From: JAFASC01 sp036265935
GTDB taxonomy: Bacteria > Pseudomonadota > Alphaproteobacteria > Rhizobiales > Beijerinckiaceae
Reading direction: 5' to 3'
DNA: 45,812 nucleotides
NCBI GenBank assembly: GCA_036265935.1
Contig: DATAOB010000114.1
Location: 1-45,812 of the forward strand
Part shown: one piece after another, positions 8,121 through 16,750 of the stretch
How positions within the stretch are numbered: the first letter of the stretch is position 1
Layout of the letters: the number at the start of each line of letters is the position of its first letter
The notes under the pieces: generated by a model
Databases searched by the model: none
What the model was told of the DNA's origin: nothing
Seen by the model: the letters and a program-made list of their open reading frames with translations, nothing else
Position numbers and translations under genes: made by a program

Positions 8121-8167
8121 CAGGACTCCCCTGTTTTTTCGAATGATTGCGTCTTTGGCGGCCCTTG

Positions 8168-8512
8168 TCACCTTGGCTCTTCGTCGCCGCGCACATGCCA
8201 AGACAACGGCCCCGCGGCAGCGTAGGCAAAGGGATATTGCCGCACCATCTGCCGCGTCTGGGTAACGCGGAACGCGGTCGCGGTGACCGCAAGCAGGATC
8301 GCGAACGCCAGAAGCGCCGGTCCGACCGCAAGGATATCTTCGGCGAACAGCGCGTAGTGCAGAAAGCGAACCGCGGCGGTCAGCGGGATCATGTAGGCGA
8401 GAGCCTGCCAGAACGGCCGCCACGTCACCGCGATGGCGCGGCCCGTCGCGAAAGCCGCGGCGCCCCCGAGAACGCAGGTGATGAGGAGGAAAGTCCAGAG
8501 ATTCGCCGGCAT
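8168..8512 (-). CDS. Small liv-operon membrane protein (DUF6867-like)
   Basis: The 114-residue protein has about three hydrophobic helices (roughly residues 5-24, 35-54 and 61-82) and a polar C-terminus. Its start shares one base with the livF stop (TGATG), so it is a real coupled member of the liv operon, between livF and the binding-protein gene. It resembles the DUF6867 proteins found at this place in related genomes; the family name is from memory and should be checked. It has no known function. A role as an accessory subunit of the LivHM channel is inference. Confidence 0.75.
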   Translation of the reverse strand: MPANLWTFLLITCVLGGAAAFATGRAIAVTWRPFWQALAYMIPLTAAVRFLHYALFAEDILAVGPALLAFAILLAVTATAFRVTQTRQMVRQYPFAYAAAGPLSWHVRGDEEPR

Positions 8513-9303
8513 CAACCCATCCTGGATGTTTCCCGTCCCCCTTGCGGGGATGGATGAGGGGTGGGGGTAGACGCGCCTTTGCGCGCTCCACCCTCGAGAT
8601 ATGCGGCGCGCACTTTGGGGCTCGCGAGCAGCTCCGCTCCGCTTCCAGCCATGGTGATGGCGCCGTTGACAAGAACATAGCCGCGATGCGCCAGCCGCAG
8701 CGCGTGATAGGCGTTCTGCTCGACAAGGAAGACGCTGAGCCCTTCGTTTCTGTTGAGTTCGGCAATCACCTCGAAAATCTGCTTGGCGACGAGCGGCGCG
8801 AGGCCGAGCGACGGCTCGTCGAGAAGCAGAAGCCGCGGCCGCGTCATCAGTGCGCGCGCGATCGCCAGCATTTGCTGCTCGCCGCCCGACAGCGTGCCAC
8901 CGCGCTGATGCAGGCGATCCTTGAGGCGCGGAAAGATCACGAAGACGCGGTCGAGGTCCTCGCGAAAGCGCGCATGATCGGCGAGCGCGGCACCCATCTG
9001 CAGGTTTTCGAGAATCGTCATGCGCGGGAAGATGCGCCGCCCTTCCGGCGATTGCGCAATCGCCTGCCGCGCGATCTCGTGCGTCGGCAGCCGCGTGATG
9101 TCGGCTCCGTCGAACAAAATCGTGCCGTCGCGGGCGCGCGGATTGCCGAAAATCGTCATCATCAATGTCGATTTCCCCGCGCCATTTGCGCCGATCAGCG
9201 CGACGATCTCGCCTTCTCCCACGTCGATGTCGACGCCTTTCAGCGCGACTATGTTGCCGTAATAGGCGGTGACGCCGCGCACGCTGAGAAGCGGGGTGGT
9301 CAT
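8512..9303 (-). CDS. livF: Liv-type ABC transporter ATP-binding protein LivF
   Basis: The 263-residue ATPase carries Walker A GANGAGKST, Q-loop region SPEGRRIFPRMT, signature LSGGEQQMLAIARAL and Walker B LLLLDEPSLGLAP, with the LivF-specific VEQN after the D-loop. It forms the cytosolic motor with LivG. The last 18 or so residues (including PHPSPQGGRE) are encoded by an interspersed palindromic repeat and are not part of the ATPase fold. The start overlaps the livG stop by four bases. Confidence 0.95.
   Translation of the reverse strand: MTTPLLSVRGVTAYYGNIVALKGVDIDVGEGEIVALIGANGAGKSTLMMTIFGNPRARDGTILFDGADITRLPTHEIARQAIAQSPEGRRIFPRMTILENLQMGAALADHARFREDLDRVFVIFPRLKDRLHQRGGTLSGGEQQMLAIARALMTRPRLLLLDEPSLGLAPLVAKQIFEVIAELNRNEGLSVFLVEQNAYHALRLAHRGYVLVNGAITMAGSGAELLASPKVRAAYLEGGARKGASTPTPHPSPQGGRETSRMG
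8515..8575. repeat. Interspersed palindromic repeat inside the livF 3' end
   Basis: The sequence contains CCCCTTGCGGGG flanked by pyrimidine/purine-rich arms (TTTCCCGT on one side, GATGAGGGGTGGGGG on the other). It looks like the common repeat of Bradyrhizobium-type genomes that reads PHPSPQGGRE in one frame. Here it is translated as the LivF C-terminus. Confidence 0.65.
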
Positions 9304-10211
9304 CTTCGCTGCCCGCCGGCGAGGGCCGCCTCGATCTCCTCAACTTCCTCCTCATCCTCAACCCCGAGATAGGCGGCGATGACCCGCGCGTCGGTGCGGA
9401 TTGCATCCGGCGTGCCGTCGGCGATCTTCTCGCCATAATCCAGGACGACGACGTGATCGGAAATCTCCATGACGACCGACATATCGTGCTCGATGAGCAG
9501 GATCGACGTGCCCTGCTCGTTCCGGATGGTACGAAGCAGCTCGTTCAGCTCGGCCGATTCGCGCGGATTGAGGCCGGCGGCAGGCTCGTCGAGACAGAGA
9601 AGGATCGGTTCGCCCATCATCGCCCGGGCGATCTCGAGCCGCCGTTGCTGGCCATAGGGCAGCGCCCCGGCGGGATCGTCGGCGCGCGCGGTCAGTCCGA
9701 TGCGATCGAGCCAGAAGCGGGCATGATCGAGAGCTTGCGCCTCACGCTTGCGATAGGCGGGCAAGCCGAAGAGCCCGAATAGCGAGTAGCCGGACGCAAG
9801 CATCAGCGGATTGTGCTCGCCGACCATCAGGTTCTCGAGAACCGTCATGCCGGTGAACAGCCGGATGTTCTGGAACGTGCGCGCGACACGCGCTTCGCGC
9901 GCGATCTCCTGGTCCGGCATGCGTTCGAGCAGGAAAAGCTCGTGCTGTTTGGAATAGCGGCGGCCGGAATTGGTCAGCGCAACGACCGCCTCCCGATCGA
10001 GACGCTCGCCGACAGAAAAAACCAGCCGGCCCACGCTCGGCCGATAAAAGCCGGTGATGCAGTTGAAAACCGTGGTCTTGCCGGCGCCGTTCGGACCGAT
10101 CAGTGCGGTAATATCGCCGCGGCGCACATCGAACGAAACATCGTCGACCGCGGTGAGGCCGCCGAAACGCATGGTCAAATGGTCGATCGTGAGCAGCGGA
10201 TCGGAATTCAT
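9300..10211 (-). CDS. livG: Liv-type ABC transporter ATP-binding protein LivG
   Basis: The 303-residue ATPase shows Walker A GPNGAGKTT, the LivG insertion typical of this subfamily (about residues 60-140), VARTFQNIRLF, a signature region that reads LPYGQQRRLEIARAM, and Walker B LLCLDEPAAGLNP followed by IEHDMSVVMEISD. I start at ATG 10209-10211 (MNSDPLLTIDHLTM), 19 bases after the livM stop; upstream in-frame starts lack homology. The C-terminus extends beyond the usual LivG end with an acidic stretch (VEDEEEVEEIEAAL). Note YGQQ in place of the common LSGGQ; this is normal for LivG. Confidence 0.94.
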   Translation of the reverse strand: MNSDPLLTIDHLTMRFGGLTAVDDVSFDVRRGDITALIGPNGAGKTTVFNCITGFYRPSVGRLVFSVGERLDREAVVALTNSGRRYSKQHELFLLERMPDQEIAREARVARTFQNIRLFTGMTVLENLMVGEHNPLMLASGYSLFGLFGLPAYRKREAQALDHARFWLDRIGLTARADDPAGALPYGQQRRLEIARAMMGEPILLCLDEPAAGLNPRESAELNELLRTIRNEQGTSILLIEHDMSVVMEISDHVVVLDYGEKIADGTPDAIRTDARVIAAYLGVEDEEEVEEIEAALAGGQRR

Positions 10212-10230
10212 CAACGCGATCCGCCGGCCA

Positions 10231-11595
10231 TCAGCCGTGGCCTTCTTTGACCAACGCCGAGGAAATGCCGCGGCGCTCCCCAAGCGCAATCGTCGGCGCA
10301 CGCGTCGCGACAAGGCCGCGTGGGCGCCAGTTCATCATCATGACCATGGCGATACCTACGATCAGCATGCGGTACTGGGTCGGATCGAAGTCCTCACCAA
10401 AAATTTGCTTCAAAAAATCAAGCTCGCGCAAAATCTCCGAGCCACCGATGATGACGGCGGCGGCGAGCGCGACACCGAGCTGCGAGCCGCGGCCACCGAG
10501 AACGACGATGGCGAGAATCGTCGCGCTCTCGATGAAGGTGAAGCTCGATGGCGAGACGAATCCCTGGCGCACTGCAAAGAAAGCGCCGGCAAAGCCGCCG
10601 AACATCGCGCCAAGCGCGAAGGCGGCGAGTTTCAGTTTCACCGTATCGAGACCGAGCGAGCGGCAGGCAATCTCGTCTTCGCGCAAAGCCTCCCAGGCGC
10701 GGCCGATCGGCAGCCGCCGCAGCCGCACGGTGACGAAATTGGTCAGCAAAGCGAGGCAGAGGATCAGATAATAGAGAAAGATCACGCGATGAATCGGCGA
10801 AAATTTGAAGCCGAATGTCGCGGCGAAACCGTTCGGCCCGGCCGTGAATGGCAGCCCGAAAAAGCTCGCGCGCGGAATGCCCGAAATACCGGCGTCGCCG
10901 TTCGTCACCACGCTCCAATTTACGAGAACGATGCGGATGATCTCGCCGAACGCCATGGTGACGATCGCCAGATAATCGCCGCGCAGCCGCAGCACGGGAA
11001 AGCCGAGCAGAATGCCCCAGAAAGCCGCAAGAATGCCGGCAAGCGGCAGGCACAGCCAGAACGACAGGCCGAATGTCGTCGACAGCAGCGCATAGGAATA
11101 AGCGCCGACCGCATAGAACGCGACGTAGCCGAGGTCGAGCAAGCCGGCGAGACCGACGACGATGTTCAGCCCCCAGCCCAGCATCACGTAAATCAGGATC
11201 TGGATACCGTAATTGTCGATCCATTTAAGCGAGCCCTGCGGACCCAGCATCGCGAGCACGGCCAGCGGGAAGACGAACAGCAGCGCGAGGCCGGCGGGTC
11301 CGATGAAGCGCGCCGCGCGATAGGCCGATGCAGGGAGCGCCGCGTCGGTTGCCGGCTTGCGGCGCGGCCTGATGTCGAACAGCGCCAGCAGAAAGCGGCC
11401 GACAAATACGATCCCCGCCGCAATGAACAGCCAGGACCAGCGCCCTTGCAGCGTCAGTCGATTGTCGATATCGGGCTCGGCGCGCAGCGCCAGGATGGGG
11501 AAAGCCAGACCCGCGGCAATAATTGCGGCAAGCGCGGCATCTTTGAACGCGCGCGCTAAGTCGAAGCGTTCCGGCGCCGCGGCGTGCGATGCCAT
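10231..11595 (-). CDS. livM: Liv-type ABC permease LivM
   Basis: The 454-residue integral membrane protein has an N-terminal part with about three hydrophobic helices (to about residue 125) ahead of the conserved LivM channel domain. That domain includes GWGLNIVVGLAGLLDLGYVA, RLRGDYLAIVTMAFGE and, near the end, GGRGSQLGVALAAAVI. The extra N-terminal helices make it longer than E. coli LivM core but are common in alphaproteobacteria. ATG 11595 shares a base with the livH stop (TGATG); a GTG three bases earlier is possible. It forms the inner-membrane channel with LivH. Confidence 0.94.
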   Translation of the reverse strand: MASHAAAPERFDLARAFKDAALAAIIAAGLAFPILALRAEPDIDNRLTLQGRWSWLFIAAGIVFVGRFLLALFDIRPRRKPATDAALPASAYRAARFIGPAGLALLFVFPLAVLAMLGPQGSLKWIDNYGIQILIYVMLGWGLNIVVGLAGLLDLGYVAFYAVGAYSYALLSTTFGLSFWLCLPLAGILAAFWGILLGFPVLRLRGDYLAIVTMAFGEIIRIVLVNWSVVTNGDAGISGIPRASFFGLPFTAGPNGFAATFGFKFSPIHRVIFLYYLILCLALLTNFVTVRLRRLPIGRAWEALREDEIACRSLGLDTVKLKLAAFALGAMFGGFAGAFFAVRQGFVSPSSFTFIESATILAIVVLGGRGSQLGVALAAAVIIGGSEILRELDFLKQIFGEDFDPTQYRMLIVGIAMVMMMNWRPRGLVATRAPTIALGERRGISSALVKEGHG

Positions 11596-12515
11596 CACAC
11601 TTTCTCCACGTCAGGCCGGCCGAGCAGCCCGGAGGGCACGAAGATCAGCGTGATCGCCAGAATCGAGAACGCCGCGACGTCTTTATAATCGGCGGAAAAA
11701 TAGGCGGACCAGAACGTCTCGATCAGACCTATCAATAATCCGCCGAGCACGGCACCTGGCAACGAGCCGATGCCGCCGAGCACGGCGGCGGTAAACGCCT
11801 TCACGCCCGGCACGAAACCGTCCGCCGCATTCACGACCCCGTAATAGAGCATGTAGAGAACGCCGGCGACGGCGGCGAGCGCGGCGCCGATGACGAATGT
11901 CAGCGCGATCGTGCGATCGACATCGACGCCGAGCAAGGCCGCCATTTTCGCGTCCTGCTCGCAGGCGCGTTGTGCGCGGCCGAGCGGCGTCTTCTGCACG
12001 ACGTACCAGAATGCCGCGAGCAGCGCCGCGGTGACGCCGACGATGAGAATTTGCTTATAAGAGAGCGTGACATTGTAGCCGCCGGGGCCCGCGGTGATCT
12101 GGATCACTTCCGAGAAGATCGGCGGCACCGCCTTGTTGCGCGGGCCCTGCACGACATAGACGAAATTCGCCAGAAAGATCGACGTGCCGAGCGCCGAAAT
12201 CAGCGGCGCAAGACGGAATGAGCCGCGCAGCCGCCGATAAGCGACGCGCTCGATGACGAAATTCCAGAGTGAGGTCAGCGCCATCGCACCAATCAGCACG
12301 ATGACAAACACGAGCGGCAGCGAGCTCAAGCCCAAAAACTGCGTCAGCGCGAGAAACAGGATCAGCGCGATGAAGGCCGACAGCATGAACACGTCGCCAT
12401 GGGCGAAATTGATCATGCCGATAATGCCGAAGACCATCGTGTAGCCGATGGCGATCAGACCATAGATCGAGCCGAGTGCGATGCCGTTGATGAGCTGCTG
12501 AAGGAAAACGTCCAT
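11595..12515 (-). CDS. livH: Liv-type ABC permease LivH
   Basis: The 306-residue permease is first in the operon. It contains NGIALGSIYGLIAIGYTMVF and INFAHGDVFMLSAF near the N-terminus, RACEQDAKMAALLGVDVDR (the coupling-helix region facing the ATPases) and GGIGSLPGAVLGGLLIGL near the end, all typical of LivH. I start at ATG 12515; an in-frame TTG at 12548 would add 11 residues without homology. No strong ribosome site is visible before either start. The operon promoter should lie between 12516 and 12706. Confidence 0.94.
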   Translation of the reverse strand: MDVFLQQLINGIALGSIYGLIAIGYTMVFGIIGMINFAHGDVFMLSAFIALILFLALTQFLGLSSLPLVFVIVLIGAMALTSLWNFVIERVAYRRLRGSFRLAPLISALGTSIFLANFVYVVQGPRNKAVPPIFSEVIQITAGPGGYNVTLSYKQILIVGVTAALLAAFWYVVQKTPLGRAQRACEQDAKMAALLGVDVDRTIALTFVIGAALAAVAGVLYMLYYGVVNAADGFVPGVKAFTAAVLGGIGSLPGAVLGGLLIGLIETFWSAYFSADYKDVAAFSILAITLIFVPSGLLGRPDVEKV

Positions 12516-12706
12516 GAAGGGCGCGGGAGCCTGGCCTCGGCGAAGCAAATCGCCCTAAAAATCACCAGCCGAGGCTAGCAAGCGCCATGCCCGCCCGCAA
12601 ATCACCGCAGGGAAGATGGGGTGCTTCTTTAACCGGGATTTGACCCAGCGGGTGCGGCGTCCCCAGCTTTGACCTATATTGGTCGCGGGGCGCCGGCGAG
12701 GAGCAA

Positions 12707-13240
12707 ATGGCTGCCGAAGGTGCGGTTAGAGCGAGAATGCCGGAGGACGCTTGGGCGATCTCCGAGGAGACCCGCGCGACGTTCCGCGAGGCGATGAGCC
12801 GCGTTCTGGCGGCCGTCCATATCGTCACGACCGATGGGCCGGCAGGCAGGGCGGGCATTACCGCGAGCGCCGTCGTCTCGGTCTCCGACGATCCGCCGAC
12901 CGTGCTCTTCTGCATCAACAAGAATGGCCGCTCGGCCGAGCGTTTCCTCGGCAATGGCTGTTTCTGCGTGAATACGCTGCCCTCCTCCGACCAGTGGCTG
13001 GCCGACCATTTTGCGGGCCGAACCCGTATCCATACGGCGGAGCGTTTCGCCCATGGCAGCTGGAGGCCGGGCAGGACCGGAGCGCCGGTTCTCGAGACGG
13101 CGCTCGTCGTGTTCGACTGCCACGTCACGGAGGTAGTCACCGCCTCGACCCATTCTATCCTGATCGGCGAGGTCGTCGAAGCGCGCTATGCGCCGGGCCA
13201 GAGCCTCGCCTATCTCGAGCGCGCCTACCGGCACATCTGA
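12707..13240 (+). CDS. Flavin reductase-like FMN-binding protein
   Basis: The 177-residue protein belongs to the flavin reductase-like family (HpaC/RutF type split-barrel fold), with FREAMSRVLAAVHIVTT, GITASAVVSVSDDPPTVLFC, GCFCVNTLPSSDQWLADHF and a late HSILIGEVVEARYA. Such enzymes supply reduced FMN or FAD to a partner oxygenase; no partner oxygenase is seen in the window. GAGGAG precedes the ATG. The upstream gap (12516-12706) holds GACC-TATATT-GGTC at 12671-12684, a small palindrome around a possible -10 box. The liv operon runs the other way. Confidence 0.9.
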   Translation: MAAEGAVRARMPEDAWAISEETRATFREAMSRVLAAVHIVTTDGPAGRAGITASAVVSVSDDPPTVLFCINKNGRSAERFLGNGCFCVNTLPSSDQWLADHFAGRTRIHTAERFAHGSWRPGRTGAPVLETALVVFDCHVTEVVTASTHSILIGEVVEARYAPGQSLAYLERAYRHI

Positions 13241-13336
13241 GCGTCTCCCCGAGTGGGACAGGGGCCGATCGCTCATGCTAGATGGGCGACAAGAGCTCGC
13301 GCCGTTTAGTCGCTGGCGCTCGCAGGGAGGATCTCA

Positions 13337-14545
13337 ATGAATCGCAGAGACATGCTGAAGCTCGGGCTACTCGGCGCCGCTATGCCGGTCCGCGCCTTCG
13401 CGCAAGGGCCAAAACCCCTGAAGATCGGCGTGCTCAACGACATGTCGAGCGTCTATGCCGACTATCAGGGGATCGGCTCGGTCATCGCGGCGCAGATGGC
13501 CGTCGATGATTACGCGCAGAAGCTCGGCGTGCCGGTGGAAATCATCTCCGCCGACCATCTGCAGAAGCCCGACGTCGGCGTCTCAATCGCCCGGCGTTGG
13601 TACGACAACGAGGGCGTCGACGTGATCATGGACGTGCCGAATTCCGCCGTGGCCCTGGCCGTCGATGCTGTGGCAACCGAAAAAAATAAAGTGTTGATCG
13701 GGTCAGGCGCGGGTTCGGACGTGATGACCGGCGCGCAATGCTCGCCGAACTTCATCCATTGGACTTACGATACCTGGTCGCTCGGCCATTCGCTCGGCCG
13801 CGCGCTGGTCGCCGAAGGCGGCAAGACCTGGTACTTCATCACCGCCGATTACGCCTTCGGCAAGAGCCTCGAGAAGAGCGCGGCCGATGCTGTGGAAGCC
13901 GCCGGCGGGAAGGTGCTCGGCGCGGCGCGCCATCCCATCAACACCGCGGATTTCTCCTCCTTCCTTCTGCAGGCGCAGGCCTCGGGCGCCGACGTCATCG
14001 GCATCGCCAATGCCGGCGACGATACCAACAACACCCTGAAACAGGCGGCCGAATTCGGCATGGGCCAGAAGCAGCGCATGGCCGGGTTGATCCTCAACGT
14101 CACCAACATTCCGAGCCTCGGCCTGAAGGCCGTGCAGAACGTCAAGATCGCGACGCCCTATTACTGGGACCGCAACGACGACTCGCGCGCCTTCGCCAAG
14201 CGGTTTGGCGAAAAACATCCGCGCCACAACATGCCGAACGACATGCAGGCTGGCATGTATTCCGCCACGATCCACCTGATGAAGGCGATGGCGCAGGTAA
14301 AGAGCGCCGCCGACGGCAAGAAGCTCGTCGAGGCGATGAAGTCGATCCCGACCGACGATCCGATTTTCGGCAAGGGCTCGATCCGCGTCGACGGCCGCAA
14401 GCTGCATCCGATGTTTCTGCTTTCGACGAAGACGCCGGAACAATCGAAAGGGCCGTGGGACGTGTTCAAGGTGGTACGCGAAATCCCGGTCAGTGAGGCC
14501 TGGCGGCCGCTGTCGGAAGGCAATTGTCCGTTCGTGAAGACCTGA
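13337..14545 (+). CDS. Second Liv-type ABC substrate-binding protein
   Basis: The 402-residue protein begins with NRRDMLKLGLLGAAMPVRAFAQ, a twin-arginine-like export signal, then KPLKIGVLNDMSSVYADYQG, typical of type I Leu/Ile/Val-binding folds. GGGAGG lies at a good distance before the ATG. No transporter genes follow it, so it probably works with the liv permease and ATPases encoded just upstream on the other strand, widening their substrate range. Proteins with this start are often annotated as urea/amide or aromatic-acid binding; the ligand is unknown. Confidence 0.9.
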   Translation: MNRRDMLKLGLLGAAMPVRAFAQGPKPLKIGVLNDMSSVYADYQGIGSVIAAQMAVDDYAQKLGVPVEIISADHLQKPDVGVSIARRWYDNEGVDVIMDVPNSAVALAVDAVATEKNKVLIGSGAGSDVMTGAQCSPNFIHWTYDTWSLGHSLGRALVAEGGKTWYFITADYAFGKSLEKSAADAVEAAGGKVLGAARHPINTADFSSFLLQAQASGADVIGIANAGDDTNNTLKQAAEFGMGQKQRMAGLILNVTNIPSLGLKAVQNVKIATPYYWDRNDDSRAFAKRFGEKHPRHNMPNDMQAGMYSATIHLMKAMAQVKSAADGKKLVEAMKSIPTDDPIFGKGSIRVDGRKLHPMFLLSTKTPEQSKGPWDVFKVVREIPVSEAWRPLSEGNCPFVKT

Positions 14546-14555
14546 GGCGAGCGCA

Positions 14556-14648
14556 CCTCATCCTGAGGAGCCGCGAAGCGGCGTCTCGAAGGATAAGCAT
14601 TCGCTCGTGCTGTTGCCGTCCTTCGAGACGCGCTCCTTCGGAGCGCCC
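14556..14648. repeat. Interspersed palindromic repeat (CTCATCCTGAGGAG type)
   Basis: A 13-bp perfect inverted pair, GCGTCTCGAAGGA (14581-14593) and TCCTTCGAGACGC (14619-14631), is flanked by smaller palindromes (CTCATCCTGAGGAG, CCGCGAAGCGG, GCGCTCCTTCGGAGCGC). It fills the convergent gap between the binding-protein gene and the ABC permease gene and could also act as a bidirectional terminator. A related but diverged copy is at 26011-26054. Confidence 0.8.
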
Positions 14649-14654
14649 TTGACG

Positions 14655-15419
14655 CTAATTCCGCAGTCTGTATCCAGTCCTAAAAATCCAGGCGACGATC
14701 GCGAGGCAGATGACCAGAAACACGCACGTCATCGCCAGGCTGATGCCGACGCTAACGTCGGAGATGCCGTAAAAGCTCCAGCGGAAGCCGCTGATCAGAT
14801 AGACGACCGGGTTGATCAGCGCGACCTTCTGCCAGAACGGCGGAAGGAGATTGATCGAATAAAAGCTGCCGCCGAGGAAGGTCAGCGGCGTGATGACCAA
14901 GAGCGGGATCACCTGCAGCTTCTCGAAGCCGTCGGCCCAGATGCCGATGATAAACCCGAACAGACAGAAGGTGACCGCGGTCAGAACCAGAAACGCCATC
15001 ATCCAGATGGGGTGATCGATCCGCAGCGGCACGAAGAAGAAGGCGGTCGCGAGGATGATCAGGCCGACGATGATCGACTTTGTCGCCGCGGCGCCGACAT
15101 AGCCGGTGACGATCTCGAAAAACGAAATCGGCGCCGACAGAATTTCGTAGATGGTCCCGACGAAGCGCGGGAAGTAGATGCCGAAGGAGGCGTTGGTGAC
15201 GCTCTGCTGCAAGAGCGTCAGCATGATCAGCCCCGGCACGATGAAGGCGCCGTAGGCGATCCCTTCGATCTGCGTGATCCTTGAGCCGATCGCCGCGCCG
15301 AAGACGACAAAGTACAGCGACGTTGAAATCACAGGCGAGACGATGCTCTGCAAGAGGGTGCGCCGCGTGCGGCTCATCTCGAACATGTAGATCGCACGGA
15401 TGGCTTGCAGGTTCATCAT
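14655..15419 (-). CDS. ABC-2 type transporter permease
   Basis: The 254-residue membrane protein has about six helices and the ABC-2 family pattern of the YadH/NodJ type: IYMFEMSRTRRTLLQSIVSP at the start, then FVVFGAAIGSRI, PGLIMLTLLQQSV, and the typical FLGGSFYSINLLPPFWQKVA with NPVVYLISGFRW near the end. It pairs with the ATPase encoded one base upstream. Such exporters move lipids, polysaccharides or drugs; nothing identifies the cargo here. It is the last gene of the pcaD-pcaC-ATPase-permease operon. Confidence 0.92.
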   Translation of the reverse strand: MMNLQAIRAIYMFEMSRTRRTLLQSIVSPVISTSLYFVVFGAAIGSRITQIEGIAYGAFIVPGLIMLTLLQQSVTNASFGIYFPRFVGTIYEILSAPISFFEIVTGYVGAAATKSIIVGLIILATAFFFVPLRIDHPIWMMAFLVLTAVTFCLFGFIIGIWADGFEKLQVIPLLVITPLTFLGGSFYSINLLPPFWQKVALINPVVYLISGFRWSFYGISDVSVGISLAMTCVFLVICLAIVAWIFRTGYRLRN

Positions 15420-15420
15420 A

Positions 15421-16356
15421 TTACCGGCTCGTCAGGTCGACGAAAATGTCTTCGAGCGAGCTCTGCGTCGTGCGCAGATCCTTGAAGCTCACGCCGGCGC
15501 GTTTGAGCTCTTCCAGAAGCGTGGTGATGCCGGTGCGCTCCGCCTTCGTGTCGTAGGTGTAGACGAGATCGCGGCCGTCGTTTGCAAGCGCGATGTCGTA
15601 AGCCGCGACCGCCGGCGGCACCGCATCGAGCGGCGCGCTCAATTCGAGCGTCAGCTGCTTTTTGCCGAGCTTACGCATCAGCGTCGTCTTCTCCTCGACG
15701 AGGATCAGCTCGCCCTTGCTCATCATGCCGACGCGGTCGGCCATTTCCTCGGCTTCTTCGATGTAATGCGTGGTAAGGATGATGGTCACGCCCGAGTCGC
15801 GCAGCTCGCGGACGAGCTGCCACATGTCCTTGCGCAGGCTGACATCGACGCCGGCGCTCGGCTCGTCGAGAAACAGGATTTCCGGCTCGTGCGATAGCGC
15901 TTTGGCGATCATGACGCGCCGCTTCATGCCGCCCGAGAGCGTCATGATCTTGTCGTTGCGTTTGTCGTGGAGCGACAGGTCCTTCAGCACGCGCTCGATA
16001 TGCGCCGGGTTCGGCCGCTTGCCGAACAGTCCGCGGCTGAAGGAGACCGTGTTCCACACCGATTCGAATGCGTCGGTCGTCAATTCCTGCGGCACGAGGC
16101 CGATCTTGGCGCGCGCGGCGCGGTAATTGTTGCGGATGTCGTGGCCGTCGACCGTGACCGAGCCGATTGTCGGATTGACGATGCCGCAGACGATGCTGAT
16201 CAGCGTCGTCTTGCCGGCGCCGTTCGGTCCGAGCAGGGCGAAAATCTCGCCGCGCCGGATGGTGAGGTCGACATTCTTCAGCGCCTGGAATCCGCCGGCA
16301 TAGGTCTTCGACAGGCCCTCGACGCTGATCACGGCGGGCGAGACAGGTGCGTGCAC
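15421..16356 (-). CDS. ABC-2 type transporter ATP-binding protein
   Basis: The 311-residue ATPase has Walker A GPNGAGKTTLIS, signature LSGGMKRRVMIAKAL, Walker B ILFLDEPSAGVDVS, and the H-loop TTHYIEEAEEMADR. The roughly 80-residue C-terminal extension matches the YadG/NodI-type exporter ATPases. The start is GTG, with GAGG at a suitable distance, and lies just behind pcaC. It forms an export system with the following permease. Co-transcription with pcaCD might mean export of an aromatic-related compound, but the operon may simply be a chance assembly. Confidence 0.93.
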   Translation of the reverse strand: MHAPVSPAVISVEGLSKTYAGGFQALKNVDLTIRRGEIFALLGPNGAGKTTLISIVCGIVNPTIGSVTVDGHDIRNNYRAARAKIGLVPQELTTDAFESVWNTVSFSRGLFGKRPNPAHIERVLKDLSLHDKRNDKIMTLSGGMKRRVMIAKALSHEPEILFLDEPSAGVDVSLRKDMWQLVRELRDSGVTIILTTHYIEEAEEMADRVGMMSKGELILVEEKTTLMRKLGKKQLTLELSAPLDAVPPAVAAYDIALANDGRDLVYTYDTKAERTGITTLLEELKRAGVSFKDLRTTQSSLEDIFVDLTSR

Positions 16357-16357
16357 G

Positions 16358-16750
16358 CTACCTCTTTTCTGCCTCGATGTCCTTCAGCACGTCGCCGGCT
16401 TCCTTAAAAGCGTGGTTCGCCTTCGGCACGCCGGAATAGATGGCGCTCTGGATGATCACTTCCTTGATCTCGTCCTGCGTCAGGCCGTTATTGATCGCCG
16501 CGCGCACATGCAGGCGAAACTCGTCCCAGGCGCCGAGCGCGATCGTCGTCGAAAGAACGCCGACCGAGCGCATGCGCCGGTCGAGACCGGGGCGCGTCCA
16601 AACCTCGCCCCACGCCGTGCGGGTGATGAATTCCTGGAATTCCTTGTTGAACGGCGTGATGTTGGCGAGAGATTTGTCGACCCAGGCGTCGCCGAGAACC
16701 GCACGGCGAACTTTCATGCCGCTGTCGTAGCGGGCTTTCTCGTCGCTCAC
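16358..16750 (-). CDS. pcaC: 4-carboxymuconolactone decarboxylase
   Basis: The 130-residue, all-helical protein of the CMD/AhpD-like family has RRAVLGDAWVDKSL, FQEFITRTAWGEVWTRPGLD, RRMRSVGVLSTTIALG, EFRLHVRAAINNGLTQDEI and YSGVPKANHAF, all typical of PcaC. It decarboxylates gamma-carboxymuconolactone to beta-ketoadipate enol-lactone in the protocatechuate branch of the beta-ketoadipate pathway, and the gene before it encodes the next enzyme. The start is GTG overlapping the pcaD stop (GTGA); an ATG at 16717 would lose the family's N-terminus. Confidence 0.93.
   Translation of the reverse strand: MSDEKARYDSGMKVRRAVLGDAWVDKSLANITPFNKEFQEFITRTAWGEVWTRPGLDRRMRSVGVLSTTIALGAWDEFRLHVRAAINNGLTQDEIKEVIIQSAIYSGVPKANHAFKEAGDVLKDIEAEKR

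Noticed and set aside
10054..11559. A 501-codon open frame opposite livM/livG
   Set aside because: It is antisense to two clear, conserved genes and reads as low-complexity charged sequence.
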